Of a stretch of DNA of 64,000 bases, positions 40,041-51,900 are shown in pieces. The position numbers were made by a program, and so were the translations under genes. The stretch is from Brasenia schreberi (lineage: Eukaryota > Streptophyta > Magnoliopsida > Nymphaeales > Cabombaceae). Where the stretch lies: the NCBI GenBank assembly GCA_036023115.1, contig JAYKKT010000061.1, forward strand, positions 13,171,501 to 13,235,500, in the 5' to 3' direction. Position 1 is the stretch's first letter; each line of letters starts with the position of its first letter. The notes under the pieces are model-generated. The model did not search any database and had not been told where the DNA came from. It saw only the letters and a program-made list of their open reading frames with translations.

Positions 40041-41085
40041 CCCAACACTCATAATCATAAAATATAGCAAGTTTAGTTTATGCTTTATAATATTTACCTT
40101 TTAGCTTTAAAGATATCTTCTTATCAAACAGAATATCTTATGCCCCTCTCCATTTTAACCAACCAACATTAATTTTATTCGTAACATCTCTATCAATTTT
40201 TTTATTACTTTGAAAATTTGACCCTAAGCATTTAAAACTTTCCTTGTGAGGGATGCAATGTGTATCAATCTTAATTTTTATGTATTCTGAAGTACCAAAA
40301 TGATAAAACTTACATTCTATATATTTTGTCTTTGTTATACTAAATTCGAAGCCTTTATAATTCTAATTTTCTTTTTTTTTTTTAGACTCATCCAGTAACA
40401 CAATATCATATGCAAATAACATACACCAAGGTACTTCATCTTGAATATGTTTTATTAGCTCATCAATAACCAATACAAATAAATATAAACTTAAAGTTGA
40501 TATTTGATGTAATCCAATATTAACCTCAAATAAATATGTCATTCCTTCATGAGTTCTAACACATGTTTGTGCACTATTATACATGTCTTTTATAAGATTG
40601 ATGTATGTCAATGAGATACCTCTTTTTGAAAGTTCTCCAAAAAATATCTCTTAGTACTCTATCATAAGATTTTTCTAAATCAATAAATATAATGTTAAGG
40701 TTTTTCATTTTTGCTTTATTTCATAAGACATCTCAATAGATAAATAGCCCCAATAATAGATCTTGTTAACATGAACCCAAATTAGTTCTCTATTATACTC
40801 GATATTTGTCTCAACCTATATTCAATAATTATTTTCTATAATTTCATAATATGGCTCATCAACTTGATACCTTGATAATTTGCAGAATTTTGAATGCAAA
40901 TAATACTCGTCTCTCATAGAATTTTTCATATTTCTATAAGAATATTATCTGACCTTATAGATTTGTCAACCCTCATGAGTTTAAGAGCTTCTTTGACTTC
41001 ATTCTTTTGAATATATCAATAAAAAATCGATTTATATACTCTTCTACTTTGATTAACTCTCTTAAACTAATATTAACATTTATAG
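39648..41085 (-). mobile_element. LINE F: 5'-truncated RTE LINE
   Basis: From the tail at 39648 the minus strand carries the C-terminal region, then RT palm (40363-40611: TYINLIKDMYNSAQTCVRTH, then [18 protein letters not shown], where the catalytic YADD-type block has become FAYDIV), fingers, and part of the linker up to about 41085. There a piece of the family leader in the opposite orientation begins. The loss of an active-site Asp and many stops show it is inactive. Confidence 0.75.
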
Positions 41086-41200
41086 TAACTCGGCCATCAC
41101 CCTTGTATGACCAATTTCAAACCTAAATAAAGGAGAAGGGTTACGTTAGACTTTCAAATATCATAAAACTTTATTGAATTTATCTACCATGATTTCTATA
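41086..41200 (+). mobile_element. RTE LINE leader fragment, opposite orientation to LINE F
   Basis: The text CGGCCATCACCCTTGTATG … AACCTAAATAAAGGAGAAGG … TTACGTTAGACTTTC matches the 5' leader of the full-length LINE (34250-34365) on the plus strand. It directly abuts the 5'-truncated end of minus-strand LINE F. This arrangement fits a 5' inversion by twin priming, although an independent leader fragment cannot be excluded. Confidence 0.65.
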
Positions 41201-41312
41201 CATGTGAGTAAGAATAAGGAATATTTAAAACACAGATTAAACAACAAGTCATTGCAAAGGACCTGAAAAAGAAGAAGGTACTTAGAGTTAGCTGGTGGGT
41301 ATTATGTAGTTT

Positions 41313-41517
41313 GCATTCCGCTTAGGAGGATGTAAGAGTACTCTGACTTTCTTGTTCTTTGATGAAAAGGGAACATGTTGTGTTGTTCCCTTATTTGCAT
41401 AATATATACTTATGTCGCCTGCATTCTTCTGAGGAGGACGTAAGATTTCATAGATTTTCTTGTTTTACCATAAAAGGGAATAGTGTTCCCTTATTTGCGT
41501 AATACATACTTATGTCA
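41313..41517. repeat. Tandem duplication of about 107 bp
   Basis: The block GCATTC … GAGGA(T/C)GTAAGA … TTTTCTTGTT … AAAAGGGAA … GTTCCCTTATTTGC(A/G)TAATA(T/C)ATACTTATGTC occurs twice, starting at 41314 and 41421. The copies differ by several substitutions and an 8-base gap. Confidence 0.8.
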
Positions 41518-41519
41518 AC

Positions 41520-42244
41520 TGGTAGGGATTTGCCTCTAGCCCATCTTTCCTTTTCCTTTTATCTTCCCGTTTCCTTTTAGTACAACGTGGAGGCCCTAGC
41601 ATCAAACCCGTGACTCTCAACTTAAGAGCCAACCAGGTGGGCTATGCACATTGTGCAGTCTATCTGCTCTTTCTCATCATCTTTCACTAAAAATGAGTAT
41701 TCGATGCATGAGTGAGAACTCACCCAGTGTTACGAACTTAGTGAGTTCTCAAAGAAGCTATGCCAAGTTCCTAAGCCGATCAATCTAGTTAACAGTTGAT
41801 GCCAAACTGAGACCTGAACTTGCTAGACTCTTATGCTTAGTCAAATTCATAGGTCCCTTTCATTTATTTTGATGTCGAAACATAGGACACAATCTACATA
41901 AATTGTTCATTTCAAGCAATTGTCCTAAGTTCACTCTGCCTAAAGTTGCTAAAAAGGAAGACCTTTAGAATGACTGTTTAATGTAGTTTTAGAAGAGCCA
42001 AGGTTCATAACCACTGCACTGGAGGCGAGCAAGAGCCTCGCCATGCCATCTCCCAAACCTTGGACCTGGTTTCAAGCAAAAACCATCCACCTCAACACAC
42101 AATTCTCGGCTATGCCATGCATAATAACATAGCTTAGACACTTTCAGAATCTGAGACAAACAACTCACTTCTAGGATCAGTGGCTCTTTTTGTTGGTCAA
42201 CCTAGAAGAGTCATAAAGTGGAAAGTCTCGAGCTGAAAACTTGG
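41520..42244. other. Intergenic DNA, nothing recognised
   Basis: No coding signature. A stretch near 41590-41650 recalls degenerate tRNA-like sequence but has no foldable tRNA. Confidence 0.35.
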
Positions 42245-42252
42245 GGTGTGTA

Positions 42253-42427
42253 CAGTGGCGGATGTAGAACTTTTGTAGGGTGGAGCGAACTGCCTATTCA
42301 ACCATTTAGGGTGGGCGAACTATATATGGCAGTCGTGAATTTTATCACGCACAGTAAGTTTTCATTGGTTTTTGGAATTTCAGGTGGGACGGCCGCCCCA
42401 CCTCGCCTCAATGTAGAACCACCGCTG
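42253..42427. mobile_element. hAT-type MITE, 175 bp
   Basis: The element opens CAGTGGCGGATGTAGAAC and closes with the complement of CAGCGGTGGTTCTACATT, giving imperfect inverted ends. It is flanked by a perfect 8-bp direct repeat, GGTGTGTA, at 42245-42252 and 42428-42435. The 8-bp duplication and CAG…CTG ends are typical of the hAT superfamily. It has no coding capacity. Confidence 0.88.
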
Positions 42428-42435
42428 GGTGTGTA

Positions 42436-43678
42436 TATATGTCACGCGATAACCTCCGAGGGCCAACTCGAGCCGCACACCGTTGCCGCCTAAGGGGCAT
42501 TGGTCCATGCCTTGTTGGACATTGGCGCTTATAGCCATTCATGCTTGGTGCTTTGTGTTTGTGTTTGTGTTTTGGGTTTCAGTTATGCTACGTAATAAGT
42601 GATCTGCCTTGGTCGTGTCGTATATAAACCTCTCATACAACGTTATGGGCATTGAGCCCTTCTTGTGAGAAACCCCTCCACCTTCTTCTTCCTCTTCCTC
42701 TCATCTTCTCTAATCTCTTGACGTGAGGGAGCTAACACCGGCCTGAGAGTGGGTCGAGAGAGAAAGCATGCAGTTTGATACGTGGACCACTAGGCCGTAA
42801 TCCAGCCGATGGATGTTTGGGCTGAACGAATTGAGAATCTATTGCCATCACTAACGGATCGAGGCGTCAAGCATGAGCTTACACTAGACAGACCTACTAA
42901 TGGGTTTTCCCAACCTCAAAGCCAATACACGCACACAGATGGATGTTTTGATAACGAAGAATGGTCGAAGCCTTACACGCACACAGATGCATGCACACCC
43001 CAAGAATCAAACTCACCAACTGCATCGTGAGAGTGAAAAGCCTTACTGGTTGAGCTAACGACCTGTGTTCAAATTTTGATTATTGTTTGAAGGGCAAATG
43101 GTTGACCTTGAATTGCTTAATTATAACTAGTAGTACTGGTAGGGTCTGCCCAGCCCAGCTAGTCAATAAAAAAAACAAAATCCATGAGTCCCAAAGCTCT
43201 CAAATGGGTTCTAGGCCAATTTGTCTGCGCCGTTCGACTGTCAGAGGAGCCCCTAAAATGTGCCTTATTTGTGCTCGTTTATCTTTTCTAAATAAGATAT
43301 GTGATGGCTCATTGGTTGTTGCGCCTACGACCTGACTATCGAAGCATCTTCAAAAAGTGGACCCGAATAATATGTTTAACAATTAAATAGACCAACAATA
43401 ATATTAAAAGATAAATAGAAATCCCAGCACTACTACAAGTCCCCTTGTCATCTCCCAATGGTTCAAAATGGAGGGGCAGCATGGAAATTATACTGCACCT
43501 GCACCCCATGCTTAACTTGTGATCGGTAAAAACACTGGCTGCTCATGTTCGTCTCATTCCCTTCAAAGGTTAGGTCGTGTTTATGTATACATACATACTA
43601 CACACAAAAAGAAAATTATATATACTAACATGATTTTAAAATATCTAAATAAATTTCAACCATCTACCTTGAGTGTGC

Positions 43679-43680
<2 letters not shown>
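42436..43680. other. Intergenic DNA; possible decayed LTR promoter
   Basis: A TATATAAA at 42620-42627 followed by CT-rich DNA would suit an LTR or gene promoter, but no downstream protein is recognised. Plus-strand frames at 42809-43030 and 43087-43335 have no family signature. Confidence 0.35.

Positions 43681-43681
<1 letters not shown>

Positions 43682-43711
<30 letters not shown>
43682..43711. repeat. (AT)n microsatellite
   Basis: Uninterrupted AT run of about 30 bases. Confidence 0.95.
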
Positions 43712-43712
<1 letters not shown>

Positions 43713-43890
43713 TGATTGGATCCTGCCCACCGCTAACACTTATCACTCATACTCTATCATTGTTTTTTAGAAGCATGGGTATAATAATATTATTTTTCAT
43801 CATTTTTTGAAACTCTTAAAAAAATTAAATTATACTCATGTATCATCAAAAAGCAATGAATAGACATATCAAAAGTGAACAAGATTCAGT

Positions 43891-43925
<35 letters not shown>

Positions 43926-43960
43926 ATATATGTATGTATGTATATATATATGTATGTATG

Positions 43961-44015
<55 letters not shown>
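43891..44015. repeat. (TA)n/(TG)n/(TATG)n compound microsatellite
   Basis: A TA run, a TG run, GTAT repeats and a final long TA run of about 50 bases follow one another. Open frames here (YIYIYI) are artefacts. Confidence 0.95.
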
Positions 44016-44018
<3 letters not shown>

Positions 44019-44199
44019 GATTAAGTACACTTGCAAAAACTATATATATAATTTTTTCTTTTTGAAGTGAAACTATCAACCATCCTTGACGATGAAAAGT
44101 TATGGATATGTTAGTATCAAAGTATGTTGAAGAGGCAAGCTACTGCAATTTCTATTAAAACCAATCTGAATCATTCGGTTAAGAGACATATATAGTTGG

Positions 44200-45308
44200 T
44201 AAGAGTGAGCATGAATTGGATAAAACCGAAAAACCGAATCAAACTCACTGAAATTTGAATTTTGGTTCGGTTTTTCTATATTTTTGGTCCAATTTCAGTT
44301 GTAAAATGTGTGTAAATTCGGTTAATTAGTTTGGTTTGGTTTTCTAACCCAAAACTAAGAAATAACCGAACTGACCAAATAGTTAAATAAGTTTTTAAAA
44401 ACCTATTCCTCTTTCTCTCTTCTGTTTTTCCTACTGTGATAATCATGGTTGCCTATCAAAAATTAATGATGGTTATTACGTGTTCTCTCTCAATTCTATC
44501 AACAAGGCAGTGTTGTGTTTCATGCATGTCACATTATGTTCCATAGCCTTAATTGCAGGAAAGGAAAGAGAATGAGAGGCCGGCTTTCATCATTCAAAGG
44601 CTTTTGAGATATCAGGTCAATGTGTGGATTTTCAGTAATAACATAATCTCTCTATTCTCTTACTTTGCTCATTGTCTCTCTTTCTCTCCCTCTCATAGCT
44701 CACGAAGAAAATTTCCAGCAAAGCAGCCAGAAGGAAACCGTGGCAGCAATTTGATGTAGCTTACTATTTTGTAATACTTCATCTTTCCTCCATTATTTCT
44801 CAATCTTGATGCAACTTTACTGTGGTAGTACTTCATCTTTCCTTCATTGTTTTTCGATCTTTAAAAACTCTTAGATTTTGTCCACTCCCTTCATACGTAC
44901 TCACAATTAACCACTTAACTGAAACTTAACACCCCCTATAAATTTTTTGTCCCGTTTGGCAAATGGAGGAATAGATGGAAAGGAAGTATGAGGCTGTGAT
45001 TGGGGGTGTTGGAAATGACGCCGAAGGTGATGGGTGTTGCATGAACCGTCCTTATGCTCCACTATATCACCACTAAAGAAGTGACAACACTGTCAAAGAA
45101 ACAGATAACAGACTATCGATTCAACCAAATAACTTAACCGGACCAACCAAAACTTAACTGAACCGACCAAAACTTTTGGTTCGGTTCAGTTTGATTTTTC
45201 ACAAAAATCTGTTCGGGTAGGATTATTTTCTCAGCTTGATCATTAGTTCTCGGTTTTTTTGGTTTGATTAGTGGACTGAACCAACCGATAATCGCCCCTC
45301 CTAATGGT
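44200..45308. mobile_element. Possible non-autonomous element rich in AACCGAA motifs
   Basis: Both ends of this stretch carry clustered AACCGAA/TTCGGTT motifs (44224-44370 and 45125-45300) in mutually inverted order, and the outermost bases AGAGTGAGCAT and the complement of GCCCCTCCTAATGG loosely mirror each other. This pattern is common in plant non-autonomous DNA transposons. No target-site duplication was confirmed, so the call is tentative. Confidence 0.35.
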
Positions 45309-45395
45309 TTGTTGTGATTGAAAAATAAAGTCATAAGTGTATAACAATCAAGTACCCTATAAAAAGGGTATACTTTTTCAACTTTCAATCCTAAC

Positions 45396-45537
<142 letters not shown>

Positions 45538-45987
45538 CAAACTCCATTCAAAGCTAATCTCAACCATCCAATATACATGCTTAGGTATCAAACTCACGAC
45601 ATTATCAGCCCAATCCATTAGCAAAGTACCCGTCGCTCATGCAGCTCATGTTCGTATACTTACGAATTATTGTGTTCGTATTCTCTCATTATTTCATTTT
45701 AGCTCCTTGAGGCCTATGCAAGCCATGTAAAGAAATAGATCATGAATAATTTGCGAAAGCTTCATAAGCAGTCCATTATATTGGAAATTAGCAGGTTCAA
45801 GCCTAAAATGTTGGATAAAAACTGAATGGACAGATATAACAAGATGCACCAAAATATGGAAGTGTGACACGAATGGGGAACAGTATGCAGATAAATTTCA
45901 TGCAGATGATGGATGGTGGCACATGAAATTGGGTGAAGTATCATAAGCCACCAGCACGTCAAACAAAAATTCGAGATGATTCTTTTT

Positions 45988-48900
45988 TCACTTGGGTGAT
46001 GGTAGAACCCTTCCAGAACATTCTCCAAAGCCAACTTTGTATCCTTTACCCTGCAAAAATAAAATCGAAATGCTGCTTAAGAAACGACGAGGTTTAAGGT
46101 AAGTCCACAATGAAACTAGGATTCACAAAGACGAAGCTACACACTTTTTAGCATAGTTATAGACAATGACAAACTGATAAGAAGCAGGTCCGAGAAAGCA
46201 ATAACATGAACTAGTGGAGGGATCACAAACTGATGAATGCAGCTCACTGCCTCATAGCTATGAATATGAATCTAACAGATGCCCAGCGCAAAACAACTGA
46301 TCTTCAAACTCATAATTAACAAAGATTACTACAAAAGAACAATTTGGTGAAGCTTTGCAAGCCAAAAGGCGACTTCTGTTTAGTACAATAAACTAATAAA
46401 GTATACAATGATTACATACTAAACTGTAACAAATTGATTGAAAGGTTTCAAGCAAACTACCTGACAGTATCCCGTAAAGGTAACTTCATCCCCATCCTCC
46501 AAAAATCTCCTCAGTGAACCATTTTGCAAAGACAATGGATTTTGTCCATTCCATGTCAGTTCAAGCAAACAACCGAATGACTCTGGATTCTGATATAGAA
46601 ACCAGATTAGCAGAGCAATTTTGATAAATGTAGAAAGAATGCCATGTAAGTTGTTGAATCCAATGCTCAACACGCTACGTGGAATACTTAAAACGTACAG
46701 GTCCACTTATGGTCCCAGTTCCTAGCAAATCACCAGGATTTAAGTTGCATCCATTGATTGTGTGATGTGCAAGCTGTTGAGTGATTGTCCAGTATCTAGT
46801 TTAACAGACACACAGAAGATAATATTAGTCAACGTATTAAAATGATGGTAATCAACTTAGTTATAGAATAGATATTTATGTAGCACATAAATATCTATTC
46901 AATAATAGACAAACATCAATATTATAGCTTTTTGCATTTTGACATTATGCTTTTCAAAATAGTCCAAAACAAGCTTACCGCATCTAAACTGCTTCAAAAT
47001 ACAGGATCATTCCAGATCCTGTATATTATAGCTTTTCAATATTATAGCTTCAAATAATCAACCTAAAAGTTTACCAAGATCATTCCAGATCTATCAGTGA
47101 AAAAGGCTTTTTCCAGTGACAGATGTGACTTGTTAATCACCAAACATGAGCTCAAATGGAAGCCAATTGTGACTCGAAAGTCATTAACACAATGTCCCAT
47201 GTACATGTTTGAATAGATATACATTCCCGTCACACACACAGAGCTAACGGATTGTGAGGCATTGACTGAGCATGGAATAGGATTTTGCAAGGATGACAGC
47301 AATAACGTGAGCCAGAAAGGGCTGAAAGAAGATGTCTCAGCATAAGTAGGAAGTGACGGATGGGAACATGAGCTGACAAGTTATTTAGAGCTCGCCCAGT
47401 TGATTGTTGGAACACCTAAGAATCAATGCAGACACCCACGCATGGACACACACACACACACACCATTCAACCCATGTTATTTGAAATTGATGTCCCAAAG
47501 ATACGTGATGTAAGTTGTTCAGTTACTGTAGAGCTAAACTCAATGAACCAGGTTTATCAACCACACTAACAACCACCAGTTGCAACAGCATCTAATTCAC
47601 ATTTTTAACTGATCAGTACATGAGGCAACACTGAAAATAAAAACAGAAGGCAAGAATGGGAGATACAAATTCAAAACTAGTATATCACGGCTACATTGGA
47701 CATGTAAGCGTTTAATTGCCATAGATATAATCAGCCTAACTACCCAAATGAAGAAAAGAAAACATAATGAGTTGTTTTCACTTTGTTAGCAAAAGAGCTA
47801 CACCCCTTGAGTTCGTACTGTCTTCAGTTAGGAGAACCTGAGAATGCTATGCCAGATTATAGTTGCAAACCAGCCCTTCAGTAACAGCAAACAACCATGC
47901 AAAAACTAAAACCAGTTGAATGATAAAAACATAAAAAATATGAAGCTTCTCAGAGTGGAAACCTTACAGATGACTGAAGTTGCTCCTTGTCACCACAGAT
48001 GCTTGGTTTTCATCTGCAGGTTGGATCAGAACCTTGAAATAAGTGAAGCAACAATTAGTCTAATTACTCGAAATAAGTGAAAAAACAAAGTACTGCACTA
48101 AAATGCACCACAAGCCACAGCCACCTGAAAATTTCACAGATGGCCATAAGCAGCTAAAAATGAATCTAAGTGGATGACAAACCTCCAATGAGATGTCATA
48201 ATTTCTGGATTTACTTTCAGTCAAGTAAGGCAGTGGAGGTGGATCCTGGAAGTTACACAATTAATAAGGTTCGCTGCAACTTGGACTTATGTAGATGCAG
48301 AAAATTATTATACTGCACTAAGTTGAAAAGGTAGATGCTGGAACTTTAAATTCCAAACAAAATCTTCACAGGTAGTAATTAAAACAATAGTAAATGGAAC
48401 CATCCCAAAACCTTTGAAGCTTGCCTAGAAAATGTGAAAGTATATAGCACATTTCATTCACTTCGAAGCATTATCAGGAACTCGCTTCTAAAACTCTCAC
48501 TGTCTCACATATAACAATGAACTTCTATGACCCTTCTTTTCTTTTAGTTATGCCAAGATGTTCAGAGTCCTTGCAATCATTAACACAAGCCTCTACTGAC
48601 AGAACCTTGAATTCCCATACTACCCTTACATCATCATTACTTGATAAAGAAAATTGTAATTAACCCACTTTTCATAACAAAATGTACACAGTATGGACAG
48701 TATATTTGACAATAAAGACTGCAGCTCACTTTAGAGAAACACATATTGTGTAGCCATCACCGCTACGTGTTCCTATCTTTATTTTCCTATTTCACGTATT
48801 GCTCCTTGCCCCACATCTTGATGTTGAGAAGTATACAGATGCCTGGCATCGTATGAAAAAATCGTCTCTTATTAATAATGAATGCAGCAGGGTTAAGCAA

Positions 48901-51900
48901 CTGCGCTTGAGGTTTGAGTTAGATGCATGAACAATATGGCACAGTTTTCCGTTATTTCAAGTATTTCACAAAACCAAAGGGCTGCAATGTGTCATTCCAT
49001 GTATTATTAACTAGGGAATGACATTGAAAATAACCATTTCAGTTATAGAACAATGTTATATCCAGGCAGTAGGCTTATGCAATTCCTCGACAACCATAAA
49101 TGCTGGAGGCTTGCATTAGATGCATAAGAATATGGAAAAGTTTCTCCAACTATTCAACAACAATGGGTTGCTGTAGTAAGAAGCACAAGTAAACTTGATC
49201 GATTCCATCACACTTTTGCTGCCTATGCCACTATCACCTTCCTTATACAACAAAATTTCATGCAGTTAGTAATGTCAACATGATACCAAGCACTTAAACG
49301 AGTCAATAAGCATGCAAATCTCCATTTCTAGCTTCAAACTCGGACCCAGTATATATATTTTCTCTAGTTCATACTAGTCCAACAGTAACAATATATGCCT
49401 TGATAACAAGATGAAAACGTTGATCATCAGTCTCATAAAATCCACTCTTACTGCTTATATAATGGCACAAATCATATCCTTTCAACAAACATGCATAAAA
49501 TGCAATACAAAGCATGGGCGTGACATAATAAATATGTTTGTTTATCTCATGCCCCTTCATTGTCTTCTCACTAAATATTCAAGGTCATGCTAAAAGAAGT
49601 TCCAAGTTGTGTCAAGGCCTTGAAGATAATTGTGTGTTTACCAGCAGGGTACTGAAGTGAGGAAAATAAGAGGTATTGAAGAGGAGGCCCTCTGAAGGAC
49701 ATTTACCTGCTTTGGCGCATCACAAGCAAATGGTTCCAGAGCATCTAGAGTAACGATCCAAGGAGAAAGTGTTGTACCTTCAACAAATTAAGTTACAAAG
49801 CAATTAATTTGATTAGAAATCACCAACTTTTCCTATTTTTTACATCAAGATGTTTATATTATGCTTCGAACATTCAAAAGTGCGCACCAAAACTCTTCCC
49901 TAGGAAAGGGCCAAGAGGCTGATATTCCCAAGCCTGGATATCCCTTGCTGCAAAATGAAAGCTACTCACTATTAACTCACAATTTTCCAATATGAAATAC
50001 CAAAATCCATCTTGAACAGTGGCGTCAGTTTACCACTCCAGTCATTCATCAAGACAAGTCCAAAAATGTGATTATGTGCTTCATTAACATCCACTGATTG
50101 ACCTAGTACATTCCCTGGACCAACTACAGCAGCCTGAAAAGTATTATCCCAAAAGTTTAATGAGAGAAAGGGATAATGTATCATAGGAACTGGGAGTCCC
50201 ATAGAATGTCTCTATCAGATAACATATGCCGAACAGGAACAGATAAATTACCATATAAGCTACCATATAAGCTATTATAAAACCTGCTCAATATGCTAGA
50301 ATGGACACAACAGTGAAGATGTGTACGTACAATTGTCTGCACATGGCAACACCAGATTATCCCGACATTTACAGCAGATCTGAACCCATCTCAACTTTGA
50401 AGACCAATTTTCAAGATAAACCAAAATAAGGATAAAATGAGATGTTATAAAGCAGACTCACATGAGTGATAATGCATTCTAGATGCAGACACAACAGGAC
50501 CATGTGCATGTGTTCCAGAAGAAGGATTCATGTACAGCTTTGGGTTTTACTGGTTGTATGGTTTCGCACACACAAAAAAAGAAGACTTGGAGTGTCTGTG
50601 ACATACCGTGTTCATATGTGTGTCTGTGTGTGTTCCTCAAGACTATGAAACTGTTTTGTATTTCTCATAGTCAGTAACGGACACAATTTCTTCCAATCTC
50701 TGTGAAGTTGGTGCTTCTACCAGGATCTCCTCCACCTAGCATGCTGTTACTTCAACAGCTAATTCAGGTCTAGACAACTTGGTTTCAGGCTGGTGGAATC
50801 CCTTTTATTCATTTAAGTTCAATTCGCATACAGTAACTGCACTAGATAAAGGTGCTGCATATCAGATATCTTTAGATGTTACTCAATAAATGATTTTCAA
50901 TTCATTATCTATATAGTCTCCAACTAAATACATAGACTAATTTGTAAAATGCATTATCTTATGCATTTTGCATATGGTTGTTTTTTGTGCTCCACCACAC
51001 TGATGTGACATTTCTTGCTATTCAGAACTTTGAAGAGACACGCCTAGTAGTGAAAGTGTTCATGGCTTCATACAATTCCATGTAGAAATAAGCATGCGAA
51101 TTGGTCAACATAAAAAAACTCACCATTTCAAGTTCAAAATCTAGCTTCCTAGATGGCCCAAAATGTGGTGGAGAATTGCCTACAGGATGACCTTGCCCTC
51201 TGCAGAATGTTTAGAGTGTAGCAGAACACATAAACATGCGCTTAAACAGTCCAAAAAAGGTTATCCAAAACAACAAAATGCAAACATGTAAAAAGTACAT
51301 AAGCATGGTCCAGGTTCAGTAAAATGTCATTCATTTGACGAAATTGTTCAAAGTAGAAAAACTGCATAACCATCTAAAATAAAGATATGATGCACAATCC
51401 CTAATGATCTCAAGTGCAACAGTAGATCTCCCAATAATCAGCCAGAGGATAACAACTTATGGAATTAAAGGTAAAGTAAAGTCCTCTGTAAGAATTATGC
51501 AAATCAGTTTTTATCTTTTCTTTTTCCGTAAACAGAAGTCAATACATTTAAGTTACAAATCAGCCCCATTCTAATTCAATTCCAGTGACATATTTTACTC
51601 AAACACTATAATAAAGTAATCAAGTAACTATTAAGAACTGTAATTAGTGTGTAATTAGGATGAACTTATAGTGTAATCAATGGGCTTAGGCCATAATGGT
51701 ATCTCATGAAGGAGGTTTATTCGTCATTCTGCTTTTTCCCCTACCGCAACTAATGCTATAAACTCGAAGTCATGGTAGAGTCAATAATATGTCTATTTCT
51801 TTAAAGGCCAAGAAACAACATTCCCACCTATCATGAAGATCCAAAAGCTTATAGAAGCGTAGTCTTATAAATAGGTGACCCAGCTAGCATTTAAATATCC

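Noticed and set aside
41590..41660. Possible tRNA or tRNA-derived SINE
   Set aside because: Only a vague resemblance to a tRNA 3' half; no cloverleaf or intact A and B boxes.
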